Source: Lutjanus erythropterus (lineage: Eukaryota > Chordata > Actinopteri > Lutjaniformes > Lutjanidae). From it: a stretch of DNA of 64,000 nucleotides. Positions 54,829 through 64,000 of the stretch are shown in pieces. The stretch spans positions 2,387,641 to 2,451,640 of the forward strand of contig CM034599.1 of assembly GCA_020091685.1 (NCBI GenBank), given 5' to 3'. The notes beneath the pieces are model-generated. The model had not been told where the DNA came from. It worked only from the letters and a program-made list of their open reading frames with translations, and searched no databases. The position numbers and the translations under genes were made by a program. Position 1 is the first letter of the stretch. Every line of letters begins with the position of its first letter.

Positions 54829-56013
54829 CTGCAAAAACACATAAATACAGGAGTTACTGGTTAATATACTTCTTATTTACTGGGTCAAAAGCTACGGTAA
54901 AGCTACTACAAGGAACTTTCACTTTGTTGATTTTGGAGGCCCCTGTGGACAAACGCAGTAGTGTTTCCAAAACCATATGGAATACCTTGTTTTATATCCA
55001 GGTTATGTAATCCTGTTACATGTAATCCGAGACTGAGGAAGAGTCCTTAGAAAACTTTAAGTCCTACTTCTCTTTCATAAATGTACATTCATGAGTACCT
55101 TTCAGCATATAGACGTTTATCACCTCTACACACACATGTACATCAATAATATTCACCTGCATAACATCCTACAAATCTATGTGTACGTCTACACCAGTCT
55201 GCCAACAGTTAGGTGATCCACTTTCCTACATATGCCCCTATCATATTCTATTAAAAGTGAAAGCTCACATCTCTACTGTTCGTATTAGTTAAAGGAAGAG
55301 AGCATGAAGCATCACTGGAGTCATACAAAGTCTGCTCGTACTGGGGTTATAAACTCAGTCCATTTATTATGAATTTAGTAGAATTTCTTTTTGAATGTGA
55401 CAAGAGTTGAATGTTGAATATTTCCAAAATTATGCCATGTAAGTTTTCCACTGTACGAAGTAGTGGATTTAACCACTTTCTAGCGTGTGGGACAGTTTCA
55501 TAACCAGTTAAATCCTCCTTGTACTTGCTTTAAGTTACATATTAAAAGGTCCAAAATGAGCTGACGAGTAAACAGCATGCATCGGTTTGTTCTGCTCAGG
55601 TAATTTATAGTCGTACACTGCTGCAGAGGGAAGTGGTTCAGATAAAGTGTTTTATATCAGTAATAAGTCATTACTGTTGTGAACCCAAAGTTTGACATAA
55701 ATTGCTGCAGAGAGTTATCAGTGTGAGCAGGAGGCTGTGGAGAGCTGAGTTAATCATGACACGAGTTAGACTGTCTGAAGCCACTTCTTCATGTCTTCTT
55801 GCTTTAACTTTATCTTAACTTAACCTTCGTTTTGTCTTGCTTTTGTTTAGCCTTTCTGTTTGGCTCTCTGCTGATTTATTGCCGCTATCCTTATCTGTCA
55901 AAGCACTTCATAAACTTTGCTTTTAAAGGTGCCATGTAGGGGTGAATGACCTGCGTATTGTTTTAACTCTGACTGAACCAAATCTAACTGATACTGGGAA
56001 TCTCTTTAAATAA

Positions 56014-56272
56014 CAGAGCTGCAACTAACATCTTTTCATTGTTGATTAATCTGTCCATTATTTTCTCGATTAACTGATCAGTTGTTTGGTTTATAAAATG
56101 ACAGAAAATGGTCAAATATGTTACCACAGTTTACCAAAACCCAATATGACTTAAGATGTATTTTTTATTCGCTCAAAGTGATTGACTGATTATCAAAATG
56201 CTTGGCAATTACTTCATAACACAATTACTTCATAATCAATTCATAATTAATTCATAGTTGCAGCTCTAGTGA
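56014..56272. repeat. GAGCTGCAAC-type foldback repeat, complete copy
   Basis: Begins AGAGCTGCAACTAA and ends TAGTTGCAGCTCT, perfect inverted ends. The interior has GTTGATTAATCTGTCCATTA, GTTTATAAAATGACAGAAAA and further AT-rich palindromes. It lies in the 5' intron of slc20a1 and is the best preserved copy in the window. Confidence 0.65.
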
Positions 56273-56928
56273 ACTATATTTTAAAGAGCATGGTCTGGAC
56301 CTGCTCTGTGTGAAATGTGCCCTGAGGTAACGTCTGGTGGGACTTAGTGCTGTGCAAATAAAACTGACTTGACTTGACATCATGATTACAACAAAAACAA
56401 GGAACAGTTCTGTTCTATTATTCTTCTGGTAAAATTAATCAAAAAACACTTTCATAGAGCATTTTGCCCCAGGATTCAAATGAAACACCTTGACCTAAAG
56501 GGCAAAATCAGGCATCATTATAGCTGATATTTATCGGCTATAATTTAATTGTCGGAACAATAAATAATAATATAAATTCCCCTTATTTATTGTGCATCCC
56601 TATTGCTATATAAATTTGTTATTATTCATTAAATTATTTTCATGACAAAAACAGGAAGAAGACTCTGCGTGCCTTCATACAGGATGCAGCATTCAGCTTT
56701 ATAAACGTCAGTATCCCCAAGAAATAAAGATAAGTGCCATATTTTAAGGGTTGATTATGTAAAAAAAGGATACCGGACTGAACAGGTTGTTGTAAAACAG
56801 TGACTTTACACTAACTTCACTGTGTTTCACAGTGTGTTTAGTCTCCTGGGGTGTGTTAATAGGATTTTCTCAGATCTCACACCAACAATAGCCAACACTT
56901 AAATGAAATGAAATCCATCTCTGTCATT

Positions 56929-56963
56929 AAAGTCTTTCTTTCTTTCTTTCTTTCTTTCTTTCA
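56929..56963. repeat. (TTTC)n microsatellite
   Basis: About eight uninterrupted TTTC units in the slc20a1 5' intron. Confidence 0.9.
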
Positions 56964-57253
56964 ATCATTCAACAGGTTCCACAGTGAGTGTTACATTACA
57001 TAATTAAAGCAGCCTCCAAATTTACAGTTGCGTGTTCAAAAACTACAAATAAATCCCCTTAATACTTCAAAAAGAGACTGTGAATAATTGGCCTATTCAG
57101 TCATTTTGAACAGACGCACCATCAGTATAGAAAATAGCGGTATGTTAATCTGCTTAGCTGCTGTTGCATAATTCAAATGGAGCCGCAACACAGAAGAAAA
57201 CTGAAGCAAATATAAAAACTAAACAGAGAAAGTGCAGTGAAGTAGATACTTAC

Positions 57254-57385
57254 AGGTGGAGGGGAAGTGAAGGTTTGGGTCCAGTGTGTGTGTGTGTGTG
57301 TGTGTGTCCTGGTGTCAGGTGAGCAGCAGCTGCAGCTTTATGTGAAGAGTCAGGATGTTATTCAGAGGAGGCAGAGCAGCAGCAG
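57254..57385 (-). other. slc20a1: Probable untranslated first exon of slc20a1
   Basis: On the minus strand a purine-poor leader ends in CCACCT/GTAAGT (intron from 57253). A TATAAAA box at 57412-57418 lies about 30 bp before the assumed start near 57385. A TG microsatellite at 57284-57308 lies within this leader. The 5' limit is set only from the TATA position. Confidence 0.5.
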
Positions 57386-57411
57386 GTTTGGAGGTCCTGT
57401 TGTGAGGCTGG

Positions 57412-57418
57412 TTTTATA
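57412..57418 (-). promoter_or_regulatory. slc20a1: TATA box for slc20a1
   Basis: TATAAAA on the minus strand upstream of the presumed untranslated first exon, followed by a GC-richer stretch. Function is inferred from position. Confidence 0.45.
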
Positions 57419-58512
57419 TGGAGCTGGTTTTTGAGTACACGCCTTTCAGTCATGAGACCTCTGCCTGTCTGAAGCTAATGTTTAGCTTGTTTGTTGGCAG
57501 GGAGGAATAATTACAGTTGTCTTTGATTATGTGAACCTGAAATCCCCAAATGATGTTTTTCCTCACCACCCTCACGGAGACACACAGATGTCTTTTGTTT
57601 TTGTCTAAATATATCTTCCTCCTGTTGTTGCTGAAGTAAAATAAGAACAAATCATTTCAGGCTACAGAGTGTTTATGTTGATCAGGGTTTATTATTCTTG
57701 TATAATCAGTGTCCCATTCCTGGATGGGCCTACTATGTATAGTTTTCGTGTAACTAGAAATAAGACAGACAATGTGTTTGTTCAGTTTACACTAATGCTC
57801 CAGTCTATCAGTGAGGAGCTGGTGATGATCGTCTGACAACATGGCCTCTACTCTGGAGCCATCTTCTGGCCAAAAGTAATATTTCATGCATGTTACGGTT
57901 ATAAAAACAAGGGACAGCTTCTCCTTTTCTTGTCCAGACCTTTTATTTTATTTTTTTTTAAGTCTGTGGGCCTCTCATCAGACAAAGCTGGGAAAAAGGG
58001 GCCCCCCTCCCCTTAATAACCTTACTTAGTTTCATTCAATTCCTGGTTGTCATGATTGTGTTATTCGATTCCAGAGTCACTCAACAGTTGAGCCAAGATA
58101 GCCAAATATTTTTCTTTGACATAACTTCAGACGTCAGCAAATATGTAAAAAGGGTCTGACAAATGTAAGTGTTAGTTTCTAATTCTGTAAAACAGTAAAA
58201 ATCCCCTGAACTGTGTCATATTCATTTAATTTTATTTTTCTCCCCTGGTCATCCAACATTTCAAAGATGGGTGAGTTCTGAGCAGGGGTGGGTGAAGTAC
58301 AGGGCTATGAATTGTTGCCACTTACTGGCAACAGGTAATTACAGGCCCTTTACTCCTAGCAGATTTACCAGATCCACCTCATATGTGGTCATCAAAAATC
58401 TGAAGACCTTGATGATTCTAAGTTTATGAGTTTTCATCAAACACTGATGACACAGTATTTGCCATGAAACAGGAAATTATTATAATTTGAGTGTACAGTG
58501 TGGTTGGCATTG

Positions 58513-58513
<1 letters not shown>

Positions 58514-58551
<38 letters not shown>
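58514..58551. repeat. (TG)n microsatellite
   Basis: Nineteen or so TG units without interruption. Reading frames across it on either strand are artefacts. Confidence 0.9.
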
Positions 58552-58552
<1 letters not shown>

Positions 58553-60064
58553 CATCATGGAAAAATGTGGTCCTGAAGACAACTACAGTAGCGGGAACTA
58601 CCAAAAGAGTGGTTTTGAGTACTTTGAAAGAAGGTTCAGTTTGGCCCTCGAGACATTTCTGTGAGGTAAAAATGCTCTTAACATATGTAGGACCTGTTTT
58701 TATCCCAACTTGGTTCGGTTTAGGCACCAAAAACTATATGATCAGACCTTGTTTAGAGTTACGATATATACGTTATGTTAGCATGTCACATGATGCAAGT
58801 CACATGACAAAGGTAACAGAGGTAAATTAAAACTTTTAATGATATTTTGGTTTTCATATGCGACATGAACCTGAGAAGTCCTGTTTTTTTTTTTACAAGC
58901 CATCCATCCATATGTGGACTTCTCCCTCCTCCCTCAGGTACTGTGTGAGTTTGTTTGAGTCTCAGACGGGTGGTGACAAATGAATGAGCTGCTAATGATT
59001 AATTATTACCAGTTGCAACAGTGTGTGTTAAGCATTATTTTCACCTTGTGACACCTTGTGTACATGTGTGATCATAGCAAAATGTGGTCCTGGGGACACT
59101 ACAGAGGTGGTTTTGAGACAGACGTTTGTATGTCCGTCTGTCTGTAGACACATTTTGTCAACATGATAGCATCACAGCCATGCAAGATGCTGTCAGGAAA
59201 CTTTACATGTGCGTAGTTAAAATCATGAGTGCTGAGTTTTCATGTAATAATCTAGTAATAAATATTGAGTTCTCATGGGTTGAAACGCCAACATGTTGGT
59301 GGGCTTGTGTGATCCTTTCCATAATCTGAGCAGAGCAGGACGCAGGAAGTATCTTAACAATATAATACAATACAGTAGGCGTTTGCTTTTGGCCTGTGGG
59401 CCCTTCAAGCGAAGAAATTTAGGGATGTATAGCTCAGTGAGCAAGTGTGGCTAAGCAGAAGATGAAGCGACAGTCACAAACTATGTTACTGATCAACCTA
59501 CTGGCCAAGAATAGTCACCGAGAAACTCCAGCAGACTGTCAGACCGCCGCCAGCGTCAGCAGAATCAACTCTTTTCTGAGATGCTTCATTACCTCCAGAT
59601 CTGCTGATGATGAGTTCCTCTTCATTACTCATTTATTTGGTACCTGCTGCTGGACGACGCAGTTTGGATCTGACAAGTCAAAGTAATGCTACCTGTGTGG
59701 AATATTTTGACCTCTGCAGAGCATGTGACGAGTCCAAATGTGAGTGACTCACAGCTCTACTGAAGAGAAATGTGACAGTGGTGGAAAACCTGCAGCTTAA
59801 CTGAGCTGCTTCAATGCGTGTTAGATAAGGTAAAGAGGTGTCAAAGGGTACTTCCTGTATCATATTAAACAGTTAACTAATGTTGGACAGAATTGTTCCA
59901 AATTTCTTTTGCATTCTGTCAAGACATTTAACATCCATAGTCCCACAGCTGCAGATCTGGACCAAGACATACTACAATACACAAATACAACACATCACAA
60001 GACAACAGAGACAAACACATCTCATTAACTAAATGCATATCCTCATCTACATTATATAGACTAA

Positions 60065-60185
60065 AGCTGGAATGATTTGCTGATTAATTGATTAGCTGTC
60101 AATTATTAAATGAAGCGACAACTATTTTTGATAATTGATTAATCATTTTGAATAATTTTTCAAGATAAATTCTCTGATTTCAGTA
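60065..60185. repeat. GAGCTGCAAC-family fragment
   Basis: AATGATTTGCTGATTAATTGATTAG and TTGATAATTGATTAATCATTTTG followed by AAATTCTCTGATTTCAG match the family interior seen at 18240-18300 and 56040. Confidence 0.45.
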
Positions 60186-60219
60186 TAAAGGAGCAGTCCA
60201 AATAATAAGTTTGAGCCAT

Positions 60220-60275
60220 AGACTGTATATTAAATAGGCTGAAATCCTATTTAATATACAATCTATGGTTTAAGT
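60220..60275. repeat. Short perfect hairpin
   Basis: CATAGACTGTATATTAAATAGG and its inverse CCTATTTAATATACAATCTATG face each other across about 10 bp, a stem of about 22 bp with one mismatch. Likely a repeat end or small MITE core. Confidence 0.6.
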
Positions 60276-60689
60276 GACTTGTCCCCCTCCTCTCCAGACT
60301 AAAGGAGGCTCAGGCAGGCTGAAGGAACACTGCAGGAGCACACCACGAGCACAACATTATAATTTGACAATAACAAGTGACAGTGAGTCCTAAACTGTAA
60401 GTTGATCAACCTCCATTTTGACAAACTGTTTCACACAGTGGTTCAGATCAACAATTATAACAAGTTAATTTGCAGCGTTCACTGACTGAAATGAACATGT
60501 AATAATATCCGAAACATATATTTTGATTAAGATACAGACTGATAACGTTTGTGACATGATGAATTCACTTGGCATAACAAGCTTTCTTTTCTGCTCTGGT
60601 TTGCTCACCACTCTTTCCATGTGCTTGAGTCTAAGATGGATTAAGTAATGGGAACTATTCTTCCTGAATTAGTGGTCTCATTAAGGAAA

Positions 60690-60950
60690 CATGCACAGTG
60701 GTGCAGTGGTTAGCTCTGTCGCCTCACAACAAGAACGTTCAAACCCACCAGCTGGCTGGGGACGTTCTGTGGTTTGGAAGTTTGTGGCCTTTCTGTGTAT
60801 TTGCATGGGTTCTTTCCAGGTGCTCCGTCTTCCTCCCACAGTCTTAAAGACATGCAGGTTAAAAGGTTAACTGGTGACTTTAAAATGTTGCCCCTGCAAT
60901 GAACTGGCAACCCTGCAAAGGATAAGCAGATTTATAGATAATGGATGCTT
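60690..60950 (+). repeat. tRNA-headed (SINE-like) fish interspersed repeat
   Basis: GTGGTGCAGTGGTTAGCTCT resembles a tRNA A-box and GTTCAAACC a B-box 27 bp later. Then come the standard phrases TTTCTGTGTATTTGCATGG, CTTCCTCCCACAGTC, AAAGACATGCAGGTT, TTAACTGGTGACTTTAAAAT, CAATGAACTGGCAACC and GATAATGGATG. I recognise the phrases as a ubiquitous fish repeat. Mutated, not expected to be active. Confidence 0.65.
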
Positions 60951-63900
60951 GGTTCATTATCTAGGTCACTATGACCTCACTAAACAGGATAAAATTATGA
61001 AATAATGACATTTTATATCCAAAAGTTCAAAGGTCAGCTGCACTGTGACATCATAATGTTCATTTCTCTATCAGTCCTCTGTCCTCCTCTGCAAAATTAG
61101 TCACTAAGTGAAGACAGCAGGTTTCTACCTGGAAATTATTCACTGGAATCACACATGTATAATGAGAACTTTCAATTTGCCAAAATAAATAAATAAATAA
61201 AAACAATAAATAAATAAATTAAAAAAGTAAATAAATACATGTAATACCTTTAATTAAATTCCTTCAAAGTTAAAGGTCAGTATAGTGGTAAGTCCCATAT
61301 TAAAGTCCTTGAAAGTCTTCACCACAGACATTATATGAGTCTGGACAGACATGGATGTAAACAGTAACTTGACTGGTTAGTGAAGACAAACAACTGTATA
61401 ATTCTATTTTATGACCGCTCTGTTTTGTACAATCATTAACAGCTGACTTCTCACTCTTCTTAACTGGCCACTAGTGGCCGCAAGTGATCAACAGTGATGA
61501 TGCTGGTGGAAATTTGCAAATCTCTGCTGGTTACATCTGGCAGTTGTGCTAGCATTGCAGAAGGTGTTTCACCACCTGTTGCCCGGCGGAAATCTGCACT
61601 CGATTGAGAGACCTCTTCTAGTTGTCTTTTAAAATATTCCAGTAGAGATTACATGAAATGCAGATGCATCAACAACGATTCCACACATCTACAAACACTA
61701 CGAATTAAAGATAAATCTGTTTTAAAGGGCTTGTTTCATATCATATTCATTTGCTGCTGCTGGTTAAATAAAATAAGATCGGGAACACCCAGCAGTTTGA
61801 AACCGAACAATCATTATTTAAACAAAAACTTCTCTCTTTGATTATTTAAACACGAGGAACCTTGAACAAGAACCTTGAAAATGAATCTGCTCCACAACAG
61901 AAACACAGTCATTTCATGCAATCATGTTCTCATGAGATTAGAGCTGTAACTTTAATTATTTACAAAATGCTTCATGCTTTGTTGACAGTGATCTAACTTG
62001 TGACAGACAAGACAAAGTGCAAGAACTTTCCCAGAGGGCTCGGCCAATCCTCTGCGCTGTCGTGCATATACTTAATTACCACTGCCGCAGTCAAATTGAG
62101 TTAAATGTTGTTTTCTGTTGTGTTTGAGGCATTCAGAAATCTCATAATTATCTTTTATTGTTGCCTCAAAAAACAATGTGCATTTGTTGTGGAGCAGCTT
62201 GAGAAGTTATTTCTCTTAACATTCTCATGACTGCTTGGCGACCACTTTCAACTTACTGTAGACGTACCAGACGACAGAGCTCAGCAGTCAAACATTTCCT
62301 TACTGCAAGCTTCTATATAAGTGTGATTTAGTGCATCAAATACAGAGTGCATCTATAATCAGATAAAGGTATTTAAAGGCGCAACATACAGTGTTGAGCC
62401 TCACTAGATGTCAACAAACAGCTGTTTGCTATGTAAAGTGTAGTGTAGTGGAGCAGTCTGTGGAAAGAATGAATTTACACTGCCTGTGTGTGTGTTGTAA
62501 TCTGAGATTCTCTGTTCTTTGTTTTGATCGCTGGTCCGGATGCGTGTTCAGGTTAGTGCATGTCAGTCCCTCTGTCCTCATGTCCATATCTGACCGCTGA
62601 ACAGTAGACTAAAATATGTCTCTGAGAACATTTTAGGTGAGAAATAGGCAGAGCAGTCAGATCCATATTTGCTTAGTTTTACAGTATAATCTGAGTTGTG
62701 TGAGTATATGTTTGGATGCTGCTTTATGTTTTTTGTTTCAACTTGTTTGGTGCCACAGTGTTGTGTGTCTGTCTCTGTGCTCTCCTGTGTCCAGGTACTG
62801 CGCCTCCTCTCTTTGCAGCTGCAGTGATTGGCAGCTGTCTAGTTTTCTTTGTGTTTTGCAGGCCTCTTTAGCAGAGATAACCTTCCTCAAAAATGGAGGA
62901 AATGTGTTTACTGGTGTGTTTAGGTAGTGCGTCTCTGTTTGCATTTGCTTATTGCCTCATTCAGTATTTCAAGTTAATGTTCGTTTGCTGTTTGTTGTTT
63001 AGTATGACTTTAATTGGTTCATAAAAAGATCCTTGTTTGTGCATTTGACTCTTTTCTTTCCGTCTTTTTCCCCAGATTGTTACTCCCCTCATCTGCTGGA
63101 CCAACACTGGGGAACGTAACACAATTTATTAAGTAAATTAAATAGGGATACACAATAAATATTGCAGCAGATAATCTATAATTATTCATTATTCAAATAT
63201 TAAGATTATAGCAGATAAATATAAGATATAATAACATCTGATTTGACAGACGATGTCACAACATTTTATTTGAATTCTCAGGCAAAATTATCTATAAAAG
63301 CAAATGTACGTCGGTGAATTTGTTCATGAACGTTAGACAAAAATCTAACTTTTGAAGAGTCAGAACTGTTTTTGCTGTAATAGTGATGTCAGTTAGATTG
63401 TGAAATAGACTGATATCTGCAATGAGATAATTACTGGTTATTATATTGGCTGAAAAAAAAAAATCCACCCTGTGCATCTCTAAAACACATTGTGTATTTT
63501 TATTTTTGTGTGTGATGCTGGTGCTGCACTGTGACCTCTAATGGCAGTAAATGTTGCATACAGCACCTTTGGAATACAATCTGAAATGAAAGTTAAGAAC
63601 CTTCCCACTTTAAAATGGTGCAAAATAATTTAACAAATATAGACTCACTCACAGAATTACTTGCAGTGCCAGACCTAAACTTGACACTTGAGATGAGAAA
63701 CACAACTCATTTTGATGAAAAAGATGTGAAGAATGACGTGCTGCAGTAAAAACCTGCAGCAGAGTCGCCTCCTAGTGGTTAACTAACCAAAGTATTTTCT
63801 CTCCCTCTTACTCTTTCTGTAGTTAAAGGTCACTCTGTCAAGCGAGACTCTCCTCTCCCTCAACAACAACAAGTTTACCTTCAGAAAGTGTTTTTAGTTT

Positions 63901-64000
63901 GTCCCGTTCATCGTGCAACATGAGACCATTTGTCATTGACAGTGTTGGCTGTTAAAGGTTTACCTAAGGGCCTCTAGATGGCATCAATGCCCCTGTTCGG

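Larger units (their letters stand above)
57420..64000. other. Gene-poor right end of the window
   Basis: About 6.5 kb upstream of slc20a1 with no exon I can support. It contains a TG microsatellite (58514), a GAGCTGCAAC-type fragment (60065-60185), a tRNA-headed repeat (60690-60950), AAAT repeats near 61185-61230, and short closing motifs such as CTAGATGGCATCAATGCC at 63973 that look repeat-derived. Enhancers could be present but cannot be seen by eye. Confidence 0.5.

Noticed and set aside
62391-62944. Cysteine- and leucine-rich plus-strand frames.
   Set aside because: Low-complexity T/G-rich DNA with many frames; no splice logic, no family resemblance.

Overview
This window is vertebrate nuclear DNA, almost certainly from a teleost fish. 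It has split genes with GT-AG introns, AATAAA poly(A) signals, many short TA-, TTAA- and hAT-type transposon relics that I recognise from fish genomes, and CA/TG microsatellites. I recognise eight protein-coding genes; exon joins were made by hand from splice consensus, reading phase and remembered family sequences, not by alignment.

Layout. (1) 500-6350+, plus: the 3' half of msi1 (Musashi-1), with 3' UTR to about 7.0 kb or, by a distal signal, about 9.8 kb, where a 1.6-kb non-autonomous hAT element sits. (2) 10297-11532, plus: tmem233, a CD225/dispanin two-pass membrane protein. (3) 17729-22138, plus: prkab1 (AMPK beta-1), with a likely untranslated first exon ending at 16802. (4) 23593-26310, minus, and 27870-30169, plus: two complete pancreatic-type secreted phospholipase A2 genes (pla2g1b-like) placed head to head. 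(5) 31054-33189 (or 33749), minus: a type II membrane C-type lectin with a galactose-type QPD site. (6) 35267-37680, plus: cox6a1. (7) 38790-40828, plus: pop5. (8) 42.2-43.3 kb, plus: a frameshifted copy of a fish-specific repeated gene domain, then three unrecognised coiled-coil exons. (9) 45819-54557, minus, with a 5' UTR exon near 57.3 kb: slc20a1 (PiT-1), whose fourth coding exon carries one extra base that breaks the frame. (10) 57.5-64 kb: repeats and no recognisable gene.

msi1, tmem233, prkab1, pla2g1b, cox6a1 and pop5 all map to human 12q24 as I recall, so most of the window is a conserved syntenic block. slc20a1 (human 2q14) and the lectin are additions. The genes form no single pathway: RNA-binding translation control, energy sensing, digestive lipolysis, lectin recognition, respiratory chain, RNase P/MRP and phosphate import.

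I found no operon-like system, CRISPR array or clearly new biological system. The items most worth a second look are the slc20a1 frameshift, the orphan coiled-coil exons beside a decayed fish-specific domain, the divergent phospholipase pair, two hAT-type elements with intact 8-bp target duplications, and a Tc1/mariner relic with unusual DDE spacing.
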